Shown piece by piece: positions 20,499-30,221 of a stretch of 64,000 nt of DNA (positions are counted from its first letter, which is position 1; the number at the start of each line of letters is the position of its first letter). Location: assembly GCA_019638085.1 (NCBI GenBank), contig JAHBUL010000005.1:124001-188000 (forward strand), read 5' to 3'. The notes beneath the pieces were generated by a model. The model made no database searches. It was not told the origin of the DNA and was given only the letters and a program-made list of their open reading frames with translations. The translations under genes and the position numbers were made by a program. This stretch comes from Flavobacteriales bacterium (lineage in GTDB: Bacteria > Bacteroidota > Bacteroidia > Flavobacteriales_F > PHOS-HE28).

Positions 20499-20876
20499 GG
20501 CAGATGTTATCGGTTGAACGCGTGATCCCTCTCAGACGAAAGTGACCTAAGGCTACATTGCATCAGATCACTTAAGCCTTCAGCGATCACACCTAAGCAC
20601 CCTGCATGTTCATCCTCAGCGGCGATCAAGTACCGAAGAAGGACTGGCGGTCCATGGTGGCGCTGTGTTTCATCTTCTTTTTGGCGCGCATCGGCGCAGC
20701 GAATGCTACGGATCCCTTCGTGCGACCGGATCCGTTCCCGGAGGTCTGGTGCTTGGAGTAGTCGAGATGCGATGTTGCCGATGGCCACCGAGCCAAAAGC
20801 CTGAATGCGCCGACGAGCAAAGTGGCCTGAAGAAACCAAAAGGCCTGAAGCCGCTTGGGCCTACGACTGCCTGAGC
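20499..20876. other. Intergenic stretch ending in an interspersed repeat
   Basis: No gene seen. The last ~95 bases (20784-20880) are the first copy of a repeat present again at 21801-21900 and, shortened, at 21971-22030. Confidence 0.6.
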
Positions 20877-20880
20877 CTAT
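20784..20880 (+). repeat. CCTGAA-rich interspersed repeat, copy 1
   Basis: About 97 bases with AGCCTGAATGCGC, GGCCTGAAG and CTGAGCCTAT blocks that line up base for base with 21801-21900 (offset about 1020 bp). It runs into the stop codon of the minus-strand gene that follows. Confidence 0.75.
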
Positions 20881-21689
20881 CGGACCGTAATGGAATAGTC
20901 GGATAAGCGGATGGGGCAACCTCCGGTCTGAATGACTTTGACCGAACTGAACATCAAGCGTTCACCGCTCTCCAACTCCGCGATGAGTTGTTGGTACGGG
21001 AGTGGAAGACTTCCCCCGTAGATATACTCGTCCCAAGACCGTTCGTGCTTCATGGTGATCTCCCCGGTGAAGAGGTTTTCCTCAGCCACGGAATCGACCG
21101 CATAGCTCAGGGAGATGTTGAATATATCGGCATCCACGCTTTCGATCTTCATGCGGACGTCCTTGTCCGCCTTGGCCTCCAGCATTTCGATCCGTACGTG
21201 CCCGTATACTTGAAGCTCCAGCACATAGCCAATGACCCTTGCTTCCCGCCCGATCCATTCGCAGTCCGGAATGGTCGCGTGCAGCTGCGGGTCAGCCAGT
21301 AGTTCCTCAACGGTAGCAATCGTGCCGTTCAGGTTGCCGAACCGAATTTGAGGCCAGCCGAGTTCCTTGCCAACGAAGATGCGTTCCGCGACAATGCGCC
21401 CCTGTCGTAACAAGCGGAACGTGTCCGTTCCATTGGCCCTTGGCATATACCGGAACTGCCCGGGAGTATCTTCCTCCGCATGAAGCGTTCCTTCAGCCGT
21501 ATGGGTCAGCTGAGGATGATCATCCGCTTGCCATGGGCTCACAACGATGGTGTTCCCAACACCTCTATACACGATGTTCAAGGAGGTATCGATAAGGCTG
21601 GCATTGTAGAGGTGCACAACAGTTTGAGCGCTGGCTGGAGAGGTAGCAATGGCCCCGAGAACAATGAACGTCCAAGCCGCATTCTTCAT
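20877..21689 (-). CDS. Secreted protein with GldM-C-terminal-like domain
   Basis: A 270-residue protein with a signal peptide (hydrophobic FIVLGAIATSPASA, cleavage before QT). The segment LYNASLIDTSLNIVYRGVGNTIVV resembles the repeated VLYRGVxNPI motif of GldM-type gliding/T9SS proteins, and the C-terminal ~130 residues (VGKELGWPQIRFGN..., IGYVLELQVYG, GERLMFSSVKV) resemble the last GldM domain. It is much shorter than GldM and isolated, so it is a domain relative rather than the secretion component. Starts at 21689 or 21707 are both possible. Direct repeats lie at both ends. Confidence 0.65.
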   Translation of the reverse strand: MKNAAWTFIVLGAIATSPASAQTVVHLYNASLIDTSLNIVYRGVGNTIVVSPWQADDHPQLTHTAEGTLHAEEDTPGQFRYMPRANGTDTFRLLRQGRIVAERIFVGKELGWPQIRFGNLNGTIATVEELLADPQLHATIPDCEWIGREARVIGYVLELQVYGHVRIEMLEAKADKDVRMKIESVDADIFNISLSYAVDSVAEENLFTGEITMKHERSWDEYIYGGSLPLPYQQLIAELESGERLMFSSVKVIQTGGCPIRLSDYSITVR

Positions 21690-21800
21690 TCTCTTGGTGC
21701 AAGCCATCCTTTAGCAAACGTAAGGGGTGGAACTCAAGTACAACCACCTCGTGGGCCGCGCCCCAAAACTCGCGCGAGCGTCCTCGCTCGTGCGTATTCC

Positions 21801-21900
21801 GCCACCACCGTGCCCAAAGCCTGAATACGCTGAAGAGTCAAGAGGCCTGAACAACCCCAAAGGCCTGAAACCGCCTGAGCCGAACGCCACCCGAGCCTAT
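21801..21900 (+). repeat. CCTGAA-rich interspersed repeat, copy 2
   Basis: Second copy of the repeat at 20784-20880, upstream of the GldM-C-like gene; a third, partial copy (CAGCCTGAAACCGCCTGAG...) follows at about 21971-22030. The region 21690-22050 holds nothing else recognisable. Confidence 0.75.
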
Positions 21901-22050
21901 GTGCCAGAGGCCGCCGGAGGCGGATGGAATAGCGGGCACTCGGGAAACACCCGGTCGCCGGGATGAAGAGCCAAGAGGCCAGAACGATCAAACAGCCTGA
22001 AACCGCCTGAGTCGAACGCTTCAAGCCTATAGCCACAAGCTGGGGCCGCC

Positions 22051-22182
22051 CTACCGCCCCCTTCCCCAATGCTCCAGCGCCTCGCGGTGCTTGCGTACGA
22101 AATGGATCATTTCCGTCTGGCGCTTGCAGCCGATGCGCTTGCATACGAGGCTGCGCAGGGACTCCACGCAGCGGCGGCCCAT
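22051..22182 (-). CDS. Possible 43-residue basic protein downstream of copA
   Basis: Frame starting ATGGGCCGCCGCTGC encodes a basic peptide with three cysteines (MGRRCVESL...VCKRIGCKRQTEMIHF) and begins 21 bp after the copA stop. Composition is protein-like and position suits an operon partner, but it is short and unrecognised. Confidence 0.3.
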   Translation of the reverse strand: MGRRCVESLRSLVCKRIGCKRQTEMIHFVRKHREALEHWGRGR

Positions 22183-22203
22183 CTTCACGGCGAAGAACCC
22201 CGT

Positions 22204-24960
22204 TCAATCAAACTTCTTCCCGCGCAACCTCAGGCTATTCGCAATTACACTCACACTACTGAAGCTCATGGCCGCTGCGGCGATGATAGGCGAGAGCAGC
22301 CAGCCGAACACCGGGTACAGCAGGCCAGCGGCGATGGGGATGCCCAAGGCGTTGTAGGCGAAGGCGAAGAAGAGGTTCTGCTTGATGTTGCGCATGGTGG
22401 CCTGGGAGAGGCGGCGGGCCCGCAGGATGCCGATGAGGTCGCCCTTCACCAGGGTGATGCCCGCACTTTCCATGGCCACATCGGTGCCGTGGCCCATGGC
22501 GATGCCCACGTCGGCGGCGGCCAGTGCGGGTGCGTCGTTCACGCCGTCGCCGGCCATGGCCACGATGCGGCCTTCCTGCTGGAGACGTTGTACCACGGCG
22601 CTCTTCCGCTCGGGTAGCACACCGGCTTCCACCTCGCTGATGCCGAGGCTGTGGGCCACGGCCTCGGCGGTAGCTTGCGCATCGCCGGTGAGCATCACGA
22701 TGTGCAGCCCTTGCTTCCGCAGGCCGTCCAACGCTTTGGCGGTGGTGGGTTTGATCGCATCGGCGATGGATAGCATGCCTGCGACCTTGGCATCGATGCC
22801 GACGAAGATCACCGTGGCGCCTTCACGCCTGCGGACCGCTGCCAGTTCGGCAAGCCGCTCCGTATCGATGGCGTGTTCCTTCAGGAAATCCGCGCTGCCG
22901 AGGAGCACGCGCTTGCCTTCCACCGTGCCCATCACGCCCTTGCCCGTGGGCGAATCGAAACCCGTGACCTCCGGGACCTGCAGTCCCTTGGAGCGCGCCG
23001 CGCTGACGATGGCCTTGGCATACGGATGCTCGGATAGCCGCTCCACGGCCGCAGAGAAGCGCAGCACTTCCTCTTCCGTAAAGCCTTCTTCAGGGAAAAT
23101 ATGCGTGACGCTCGGCTTGCCTTCGGTGAGCGTGCCGGTCTTGTCCACCACTAGCGTATCCACCTTCTCCATGCGTTCCAGTGCTTCCGCATCGCGGATC
23201 AACACGCCCATTTGCGCACCTTTGCCCACGCCCACCATGATGCTCATGGGTGTGGCCAGGCCCAATGCGCACGGGCAGGCGATGATGAGCACGGACACCG
23301 CCGCCACCAGCGCGTAGGTGAAGCGCGGATCCGGGCCTACGAACATCCAGATGATGAAGGTGAGGACGGCCACACCGATCACGATCGGCACGAACCAGCC
23401 GGAAACCTTATCCGCCATGCGCTGGATGGGTGCGCGGGAACGCTGGGCGGAGGCCACCAGCTGCACGATGCGCGAGAGCACCGTATCGGCGCCCACTTTT
23501 CCGGCCTTCACCACCAAGGCACCGGAGCTGTTCATGGTGCCACCGATCACGGCATCGCCCACGGTGCGGGTCACCGGCATGGATTCGCCGGTGATCATGC
23601 TCTCGTCGATAGAGGAACGTCCTTCCAGCACTTCGCCGTCCACCGGCACTTTTTCACCGGGCCGCACCCGCAGGCGATCGCCCACCGCGATGCTGTCCAG
23701 GCCCACTTCCTCATCCGTACCATCCGCATTGATGCGCATGGCGGTGGTGGGGGCGAGGTCCAGCAAGGCCTTGATGGCACCGGCCGTGCTTTCGCGTGCG
23801 CGCAGCTCCAGCACTTGGCCCAGCAACACCAGCACGGTGATCACGGCGGCCGCTTCAAAGTAGACGCCCACCACGCCCGGCGCGACATGGAACGCCTCCG
23901 GGAAGAGGCCCGGGGCGAAGAGCGCGACCACGCTGTAGAGCCACGCCACGCCTACGCCCATGGCGATCAGTGTGAACATGTTCAGGTGGCCTGTCCGCAC
24001 GGATGCAGCGCCACGGTGGAGCAACGGCCAACCTGCCCAGAGCACCACGGGCGTGGCGAGGATGAACTGGATCCACGCGGAGAGCTGTGGCGATACGATG
24101 TTGTGCAACGCCGGGAAAATGTGCGATCCCATTTCCAGCACGAACACCGGGATGGAGAGTGCCACGCCGATCCAGAAGCGCCGCGTCATGTCGATCAGCT
24201 CCTCGTTGGGACCGGTGTCGGCGCTGTACACTTCCGGCTCCAGGCCCATGCCGCAGATGGGGCAGCTGCCCGGGCCCACCTGCCGGATCTCCGGGTGCAT
24301 GGGGCAGGTATAGATGGCGTCCTTGCTGACAGCGGCAGCCGCTGCCGCGGCCTTTGCCGGGTCGAGATAGCGCTCCGGGTCGGCCTCGAACCGGGTCTTG
24401 CAGCCTTCGGAACAGAAGTAGTAGGGCTGTCCTTTATGGGTTGCGGAATGCTCCGCCGTTTCCGGGTCCGATACGTATCGGACCACGTCCATGCCGCAGA
24501 CGGGATCCTTCACCTTGGTTGCTGCAGAGGCAGAGGCGCCCGCGAGGTAATGCTCGGGGTCGGCCTCGAACTTGGTCTTGCAACCCGCGCAGCAGAAGTA
24601 ATAGGTGTGGCCGACGTGTTCGCTGGAATGCTTGGCGGTGGCCGGATCAACGTCCATGCCGCAGACAGGGTCTTTCTCTTTGGTCGTTGCTGAGGCAGAG
24701 GCACCTGCGAGGTAATGCTCGGGGTCGGCGTTGAACTTCGTTTTGCAACCAGCGGAGCAGAAGTAATAAGTATGGCCCGCGTGTTCGGTGGAATGCTTGG
24801 CGGTGGCGGGGTCCGATACGTATCGGTCCACGTTCATACCGCAGACGGGATCGATCATCCTGTGCTTGCCAATACGGGGCATGGCCGGCAGCACGGGCTC
24901 CTTTCCGCTACCGCAACAGTCACCGCCACTATGCGCACCTGAGGTATCTTCCTTTTTCAT
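22204..24960 (-). CDS. copA: Copper-translocating P-type ATPase with three YHS domains
   Basis: A 918-residue inner-membrane ATPase exporting copper-type cations. Three YHS metal-binding domains (about 36-86, 96-140, 150-200, each with DPVCGM, HxxHxGxxYYFC and CKTKF) precede a heavy-metal-binding domain ([22 protein letters not shown], 217-238). Then follow membrane segments, the actuator motif TGES, the transport motif CPC (~562), phosphorylation motif DKTGT (~605) and hinge [13 protein letters not shown]1 and YHS3 contain an extra RYVSD stretch coded by a palindrome, absent from YHS2. An AraC-type regulator gene lies upstream on the same strand. Confidence 0.93.
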   Translation of the reverse strand: MKKEDTSGAHSGGDCCGSGKEPVLPAMPRIGKHRMIDPVCGMNVDRYVSDPATAKHSTEHAGHTYYFCSAGCKTKFNADPEHYLAGASASATTKEKDPVCGMDVDPATAKHSSEHVGHTYYFCCAGCKTKFEADPEHYLAGASASAATKVKDPVCGMDVVRYVSDPETAEHSATHKGQPYYFCSEGCKTRFEADPERYLDPAKAAAAAAAVSKDAIYTCPMHPEIRQVGPGSCPICGMGLEPEVYSADTGPNEELIDMTRRFWIGVALSIPVFVLEMGSHIFPALHNIVSPQLSAWIQFILATPVVLWAGWPLLHRGAASVRTGHLNMFTLIAMGVGVAWLYSVVALFAPGLFPEAFHVAPGVVGVYFEAAAVITVLVLLGQVLELRARESTAGAIKALLDLAPTTAMRINADGTDEEVGLDSIAVGDRLRVRPGEKVPVDGEVLEGRSSIDESMITGESMPVTRTVGDAVIGGTMNSSGALVVKAGKVGADTVLSRIVQLVASAQRSRAPIQRMADKVSGWFVPIVIGVAVLTFIIWMFVGPDPRFTYALVAAVSVLIIACPCALGLATPMSIMVGVGKGAQMGVLIRDAEALERMEKVDTLVVDKTGTLTEGKPSVTHIFPEEGFTEEEVLRFSAAVERLSEHPYAKAIVSAARSKGLQVPEVTGFDSPTGKGVMGTVEGKRVLLGSADFLKEHAIDTERLAELAAVRRREGATVIFVGIDAKVAGMLSIADAIKPTTAKALDGLRKQGLHIVMLTGDAQATAEAVAHSLGISEVEAGVLPERKSAVVQRLQQEGRIVAMAGDGVNDAPALAAADVGIAMGHGTDVAMESAGITLVKGDLIGILRARRLSQATMRNIKQNLFFAFAYNALGIPIAAGLLYPVFGWLLSPIIAAAAMSFSSVSVIANSLRLRGKKFD
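24465..24484. repeat. In-gene palindrome in YHS3 of copA
   Basis: Perfect 20-bp palindrome GGTCCGATACGTATCGGACC. It encodes VRYVSD between DV and P, a place where the middle YHS domain has no extra residues. Confidence 0.85.
24809..24828. repeat. In-gene palindrome in YHS1 of copA
   Basis: Core CCGATACGTATCGG (24813-24826) in the same position of YHS1 as the palindrome in YHS3, encoding DRYVSD. Confidence 0.85.
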
Positions 24961-25322
24961 GGCCTTGGATAGAATTTTGGAATACAGTTACAAAGCACGC
25001 CATTCTCAAGGCGTATTCCATTACATCATTCGCGATAACACTTATATCCACCACCAGGAGGATCGGGTCTTTCGACTGCGCCTTGCCTGCCCAGCGCTTG
25101 TTCGAAGGGAGACGCGGGTGGACTGAAGAAGAGGAACCACGCTCCGATATGTATCGGGGGCACACGGATCAACACGGATAAATATCAGGGTCACGCGTCG
25201 TCGTGAAGCAGGGTCCGTGTCCATCCGTGGTTATCCATGGTACAAAAGAGAAGGGAGCTACGCGATCCTGCTCCGATAGGATGCAGCGCCCAACGGGGGC
25301 ATAGGACCCGATAACCCTGTAT
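24961..25322. repeat. Intergenic region with hairpin elements
   Basis: No gene. It contains TCCGATATGTATCGGG (25143-25158), a relative of the copA palindromes, and an inverted repeat of CACGGATCAACACGGAT (about 25162) with ATCCGTGGTTATCCATGG (about 25225). Confidence 0.55.
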
Positions 25323-25910
25323 CTACCCCTTCTTCAGCCCCACTTGGTCCAACGCGATGCGCGGGGTGTGGCCCAGCTTGCGGAAGGCCGTGGGCGACAT
25401 GCCGGTGAGCTTCTTGAACTGCCCGGAAAGGTGCGCCGCACTGCTGAAGCCGGTATGGAAGGCGATCTCGCTGATGGTGAGTTCGCCGTAACGCACCAAT
25501 TCCTTTACCCGTTCGATGCGTTGCAGCAGGAAGTAGTGTTCAATGGTGATGCCTTCCACTTCGCTGAAGAGCGCCGAAAGACCGGAGTAGTCCTTGTGCA
25601 AGGCATTGCTGAGGTGTTCGCTCAACTTCACCTTGGAGTCCTTTTCGCCATCATGGTGGACCAGCTGCACGATGGCCGCTTTGATGCGTGCAATGGTGGC
25701 GGCCTCCTGGCCCTGCACCAGCTCAAAGCCTTGGGCACGCAGGATTTCGCCGACTTCGGAAAGCTCGCTGGTGGTGGGCGAGCGGGTCAATTCCACTTCG
25801 CCGAGGTCGAGGCGGCGAATGGGTAACTCGGCATCTTCCAGTATGCCGCGGACCGCCGCTTTGCAGCGGTCGCATACCATGTTGCGGATGATGAGGGTGG
25901 GGCCGTGCAT
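25323..25910 (-). CDS. AraC-family regulator with N-terminal CxxC metal-binding-like region
   Basis: A 195-residue regulator. The first ~70 residues resemble a small HMA-like domain and hold MVCDRCKAAV (Cys13, Cys16). The C-terminal ~100 residues carry the two AraC helix-turn-helix units (TISEIAFHTGFSSAAHLSGQFKKLTGMSPTAFR). Such proteins accompany copper ATPases in Bacteroidota; it lies upstream of copA in the same direction, so control of copA by metal bound at the CxxC pair is a reasonable inference. The ATG at 25910 is the natural start; a longer frame runs into the repeat region. Confidence 0.82.
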   Translation of the reverse strand: MHGPTLIIRNMVCDRCKAAVRGILEDAELPIRRLDLGEVELTRSPTTSELSEVGEILRAQGFELVQGQEAATIARIKAAIVQLVHHDGEKDSKVKLSEHLSNALHKDYSGLSALFSEVEGITIEHYFLLQRIERVKELVRYGELTISEIAFHTGFSSAAHLSGQFKKLTGMSPTAFRKLGHTPRIALDQVGLKKG

Positions 25911-25982
25911 GTTGCAAAGGTGGGGTTGGTTGTCGGTGGTGGGTGGGTGGATGGGGGATACCTTCACAGTAGCGCGTTTCCC

Positions 25983-26516
25983 GACGTTTGCATGGCCATG
26001 CAAACGTCATTTTAACATTTCCCGTAAGTCGTTGACATTGAGAATTGTATGAAATCGTCTTTTCTCCTGAAACGGGGGAAAAGGCCCCCCTTTCGCTGGG
26101 AGTGCCCTTGTTCTTTGGTGACATACCCAATAACGGCAGGCATTTGCGGACGTTTGCATGGCCATGCAACTGTGAACCTGCCCTGGCCATTCTCCTCTGT
26201 GGGAAACCGTGTTTGCATGATGAAAACCCAGTGATAGTGGGCACTTCCGGACGTTTGTATGGCCATGCAACTGTTATTTTAACATATTCTGTAAGCCGTT
26301 GACTTTGAGGGTTATAGGAAATCGCTTTTTCTCCTGAAACGGGCGAAAACAGCCAGCTTTAGTTCGGTGAGCCAAAGTTGTTCGGTTAAATTCCCAGTAG
26401 TAGCGGGAATTCCCTGACGTTTGCATGGCCATGCAACTGTCGTTTTAACAAATCCATAATTGGTGAATTCCCCCACCGCGTTTCATATCCTCAAATACCG
26501 AGTTGGACGCATCAGC
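25983..26516. repeat. Two tandem 267-bp units, each with two TTGCATGGCCATGCAA palindromes
   Basis: The 16-bp core TTGCATGGCCATGCAA occurs at 25988, 26154, 26255 (one change) and 26421; the spacings are 166, 101 and 166 bp, so a 267-bp unit is duplicated. The left-most copy extends to a 26-bp perfect palindrome at 25983-26008. Unit-internal stretches (ATTTTAACAT, CGTTGACATTGAG, TTTTCTCCTGAAACGGG) are repeated with substitutions. No gene lies between 25911 and 26616. Confidence 0.88.
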
Positions 26517-26603
26517 TCGTCTCAAACGCACCTTCCTGCCATAACCGCTTTTCCCCAATTCCAAGCTCAAATTCGATCACACTGATCCTGAACTCAGACT
26601 CGG

Positions 26604-26611
26604 TAAATTTG
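26604..26611 (+). promoter_or_regulatory. Candidate -7 promoter element of the M28 peptidase gene
   Basis: TAAATTTG matches the Bacteroidota consensus TAnnTTTG and ends 5 bp before the ATG, so the transcript would have almost no leader. No convincing -33 TTTG is visible. Confidence 0.35.
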
Positions 26612-26616
26612 GCGGA

Positions 26617-27819
26617 ATGAAGATCCCCCTTTTCGCCCTCGCAGTGTTCGGTCTAGTATCCCCTGCGGCCCTTCAAGCACAGCTCCCCGCCATCCAACAG
26701 ATCATCGATGCAGTGAACATCGATTCACTGGCGTGGCGGCTGGATCGGCTTAGCGGGCAGGTCCCGGTGAACGTGGGGATGGGGAACCAGGTGATCGTTT
26801 CACGCCACAAGTTCCAGCCCGGCAATGCGCTGGCGGCGCAGTGGATGCAGCAGGAGTTCACACGGATGGGATACACACCTTCGGTACAGGCCTTCGGAAC
26901 AAGAGGCGAGAACGTCCTGGTGGAGAAGCCGGGCATGGTCCATCCCGAACGGAAGGTGATCATCTGCGCACACTACGACAGCATGCCTACCGGGCTCACA
27001 GGCCCCGGGGCGGATGACGACGGCAGCGGCGTATGCGCCGTGATGGAAGCGGCCCGCACGATGGCGGACCACGACTTTGAGAACACGGTGGTCTTCGCGC
27101 TGTGGGACGAGGAGGAGCAGGGGCTTGTAGGCAGTGCATACTACGCCAGTGCTGCGTTCGGCAATGACGCGGAGATCGTGGCCGTGTTGCAGATGGACGC
27201 CATCGGCTATGACGGCGATGGCGACGGCTTGATGCGCATCCACACGCGCCCCGTTGGCAACAGTGTCGCCATCAAGGATTCCGCGCTGATGGTGAACACC
27301 ACCTATGGACTGGACCTGCCGATCCTCATCAACAACCCCGGGGCCACGTACAGCGACCACGCCTCCTTCTGGAACCAAGGCTATGGTGCGATCCTGGTGA
27401 TCGAGGATTTCGATAACGATCCCAACCCATACTACCACACGCCCAACGACCGCATGGAGTTCATGGATCTGGCCTACTGGCACGACTTATCCAAATTGAC
27501 CATCGGCACCACGGCCGCATTGGCCATACCGACCATGGGAACGGCCGTGCCATCGGCTTCCGCTTCGATACCGGTTTTCGAGATCTACCCGAATCCGGTA
27601 CAGGATCGATTGCATGTACGGTTCAACGCGGATCCTGCGGTGCGATCCAGCTTCGTGATCACGGATGCAACGGGCCGGAACGTTGGGCAAGCGTGGCCCG
27701 TGGGAAGTCCTGATGGAACAATGCAGGTGGATGTGAGCGAGTTATCGCCTGGCGCTTATGTCGCGAGTTTTCACGCTGGCAGCACGATCATGTCAAAGCG
27801 CTTCCTGCGGCTGCCATAA
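26617..27819 (+). CDS. Secreted M28-family zinc aminopeptidase with T9SS sorting domain
   Basis: A 400-residue secreted peptidase. Signal peptide 1-21 (cleavage after LQA). Zinc ligands and catalytic residues of the M28 fold are visible: His119 in CAHYDS, Asp133/134 in GADDDGSG, Glu165/166 in WDEEEQGL, Asp194 in MDAIGYDG and the late His in YYHTPND. The C-terminal domain from about 325 (EIYPNPVQDRLHV ... AYVASFHAGSTIMSKRFLRL) is a type IX sorting signal, so it is exported and probably anchored at the surface. Stand-alone gene. Confidence 0.93.
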   Translation: MKIPLFALAVFGLVSPAALQAQLPAIQQIIDAVNIDSLAWRLDRLSGQVPVNVGMGNQVIVSRHKFQPGNALAAQWMQQEFTRMGYTPSVQAFGTRGENVLVEKPGMVHPERKVIICAHYDSMPTGLTGPGADDDGSGVCAVMEAARTMADHDFENTVVFALWDEEEQGLVGSAYYASAAFGNDAEIVAVLQMDAIGYDGDGDGLMRIHTRPVGNSVAIKDSALMVNTTYGLDLPILINNPGATYSDHASFWNQGYGAILVIEDFDNDPNPYYHTPNDRMEFMDLAYWHDLSKLTIGTTAALAIPTMGTAVPSASASIPVFEIYPNPVQDRLHVRFNADPAVRSSFVITDATGRNVGQAWPVGSPDGTMQVDVSELSPGAYVASFHAGSTIMSKRFLRLP

Positions 27820-27996
27820 GTCCTCGTTGCGCTAAAAGCGCAAACCGCGCACGCCCGGGCTACCCTTCGACTCGCTCAGCGGAGCCAAGCGCGGGCGGGC
27901 AAAGCCGTATGGGCCAAGAGAGAGAAACCCAGCGTCGGTCCTGACAACTGACAACGAACAACTGACAACTGACAACTGAGGGCGGACAACTGAAAC
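27820..27996. repeat. Intergenic GTTGTCAG-family repeats
   Basis: Contains several copies of CTGACAACT between about 27942 and 27990 and, before it, a TTCGACTCGCTCAGC element. Related GTTGTCAG runs lie at 34774-34803, 45862-45894, 46043-46072 and inside allB at 49335-49413. Confidence 0.8.
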
Positions 27997-30171
27997 TCAG
28001 TGCTCTTTCACCCCCAACTTCTCATCAATATAATCCAGCACCTCCGTGTACAGGTGCACCCGATCCCTGCCGCGCACGTTGTGGGCATGGCCGGGGTAAT
28101 AGAAGAAATCCGGGTGGATGCCTTTGTCCACACAGCTCTTCAGGAAGCGAAGGGCATGCTGCGGAACCACCGTCTCATCCATGTTGTCGTGGATCAGCAA
28201 GAGGTCGCCTTTCAGGTTCGCGGCGCTATCGGGTAGCGCTGTTTCGGCATAGCCCTGTGGATTCTCCTCGGGAGTGTCCATGTAGCGTTCGGTGTACATC
28301 ACCTCGTAGAGCCGCCAGTCCTGTACGGCACCACCGGCCACGCCCACTTGGAACACGTCCGGTGCGCGGAGCATCAGGGCCACGGTCATGTGTCCGCCGA
28401 AGCTCCAGCCATGTACCGCCATGCGGGAGCCGTCCACGTAGGGCAGGCTCTTGAGGTAGTCCGCGCCGTGCAACTGGTCCTTCACTTCCGTGATGCCGAG
28501 CTGCCTGTAAATGACCTGCTCGAACGCCTGACCGCGATTGCCGCTGCCATGGCCATCCAGCGTGAAAACGAGATATCCGCGCTCCGCCGCCTCCAGCATC
28601 CAGAGCTGTGCGCCGCCGAGGTAGCTGTTGGTCACCAATTGCACATGCGGACCGTTATACGTGTACACGATCACCGGATACTGCTGGCGGCTCTGGAAAT
28701 TGCTCGGCTTGATCAGGCGACCGTTCAGCACTGCACCTTGTTCACCGCGAACTTGCACGAACTCGATGGTCCCTTTCTTCATCTTCATCTTCATCATGGG
28801 GTCATCGCTGTCCTTCAGCAGCTTCACCACTTTTCCGATGGAAGCATCCAGCACTTCCGTGCGCCCCGGTACCGTGAGGCTGCTCCACTGGTCGATCAGG
28901 TAGTCCCCGTCGGTGCTCAGTTGGCCCCGGTGCGTGCCGGGCTGTGCGGTCAGCTTCACCGTTCGGCCGGTCGCCAGCTCCACGCGGTACAAGTGCGTGT
29001 CCATGGCACCTTTGGGATCCTTCTCGTCGATCATGTCCGTGCCTGAAACGAACACGTTCTGCTCCCGCTTGTCGAATCCGAGGATGTCCTTCACCACCCA
29101 ATTGCCCTTGGTCAGTTGGCGTACCATGCCTTGGCCTACATCGTAGAGGTACAGGTGCCACCAGCCATCGCGTTGGCTCCAGTGGATGTAGCGGCTGGGG
29201 CTTTTCTTCAGGAAGGTGAACGGATGCTCGGGCTCCAACCACTTTTCGTTCCGTTCCTCGAAGAGCATGCGTTCAGCCTCACCGGTAATTGCATCGTAAC
29301 GCATCACCTTGAAGTGGTCCGTGGCACGGTTCAGCAGGATGATGTGTATGTGCTGGTTGTCCGGGTCCCAGCTGATGTTGGTGAGGTAGTGGTCCGCCGG
29401 ACCTTCGGGATCGATGAAGACGGTCTTGCCGCTGCGGGTGTCGTACACGCCGAGGGTCACGTGGTGGCTGGTCTGGCCGGCCATCGGATAGCGGAACTTC
29501 TTAAAGGTGCTCGGCGTGGTGGTGATGTCCTCCACGTAGTAAGGTGTCACCATGGTCTCGTCCATCCGGTAGAAGGCGAGCATGCTGCCATCCGGGCTCC
29601 AGAACGTGCCTTTTGTGATGCCGTATTCCTGCCGGTGGACGGCCTCGCCATTCACGATCCCATCCGCACCGTCGAAGGTCACCTGCGTAATGCTGTCGCC
29701 CAGGCCGGTTATGAAGAGGTTGCCGTCGCGGGTGAAGGCGATCTTGCCGTAGGCCTCATCATGGTCCTCGTTCTCCGCATCCTTCGCTGAGGTGATCCGC
29801 AGGCCGGACGTCTTCTTGGCCACATTATAGGCGTAGGTCTGTGTTCCAACGGAGAAGAGGAAGGTCTGCGCATCGGTCCATTCCACCGATGGAATGCGTG
29901 TAAGACTGTCCGCCGGTTGGAGCCCCTTGTTCAGGTCGGCCACGGTGGCGATCACACGGTCCGCGCTCTTGCCCACCTGGCCGCGCATCAGTACATCATC
30001 CTGCACATAGGACCAGCTGCTCGTGTTGGGTATCCATTGCAAGCCGGTGAGGCGCTCGGGGTAGTAGTTCCTCGCCTTCAGGATGGCATCCGATAGCGTG
30101 AAGCCTTTCTCCTGGGCCGAAAGCAGGGTAGTCCCGAGGATGGTGATCAATAGCAGTGCGCGACGCAACAT
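27997..30171 (-). CDS. S9-family dipeptidyl peptidase IV-like serine peptidase
   Basis: A 724-residue secreted enzyme. Signal peptide at 1-19 (LLLITILGTTLLSAQ). The N-terminal ~480 residues form the DPP IV beta-propeller (SPDGSMLAFYRMDE carries the propeller region that binds the substrate N-terminus). The alpha/beta-hydrolase domain has catalytic Ser in GWSFGGH (~589), Asp in HDNMDETV (~661) and His in GHAHNV (~695). It would remove dipeptides after proline in the periplasm. Start at 30171 rather than the upstream frame because it puts the signal peptide at the N-terminus. Confidence 0.93.
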   Translation of the reverse strand: MLRRALLLITILGTTLLSAQEKGFTLSDAILKARNYYPERLTGLQWIPNTSSWSYVQDDVLMRGQVGKSADRVIATVADLNKGLQPADSLTRIPSVEWTDAQTFLFSVGTQTYAYNVAKKTSGLRITSAKDAENEDHDEAYGKIAFTRDGNLFITGLGDSITQVTFDGADGIVNGEAVHRQEYGITKGTFWSPDGSMLAFYRMDETMVTPYYVEDITTTPSTFKKFRYPMAGQTSHHVTLGVYDTRSGKTVFIDPEGPADHYLTNISWDPDNQHIHIILLNRATDHFKVMRYDAITGEAERMLFEERNEKWLEPEHPFTFLKKSPSRYIHWSQRDGWWHLYLYDVGQGMVRQLTKGNWVVKDILGFDKREQNVFVSGTDMIDEKDPKGAMDTHLYRVELATGRTVKLTAQPGTHRGQLSTDGDYLIDQWSSLTVPGRTEVLDASIGKVVKLLKDSDDPMMKMKMKKGTIEFVQVRGEQGAVLNGRLIKPSNFQSRQQYPVIVYTYNGPHVQLVTNSYLGGAQLWMLEAAERGYLVFTLDGHGSGNRGQAFEQVIYRQLGITEVKDQLHGADYLKSLPYVDGSRMAVHGWSFGGHMTVALMLRAPDVFQVGVAGGAVQDWRLYEVMYTERYMDTPEENPQGYAETALPDSAANLKGDLLLIHDNMDETVVPQHALRFLKSCVDKGIHPDFFYYPGHAHNVRGRDRVHLYTEVLDYIDEKLGVKEH

Positions 30172-30221
30172 GGTGGTGGATTGAAGGTGCGAAGGAAGTA
30201 AAGAACCGCCGGGGTTGGTTT

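Noticed and set aside
21734..22207. 157-codon minus-strand frame after copA
   Set aside because: Overlaps interspersed repeats and has unnatural composition; only the short 43-codon frame in another phase looks protein-like.
23212..24693. 493-codon plus-strand frame opposite copA
   Set aside because: His/Arg-rich antisense shadow; copA on the other strand is unambiguous.
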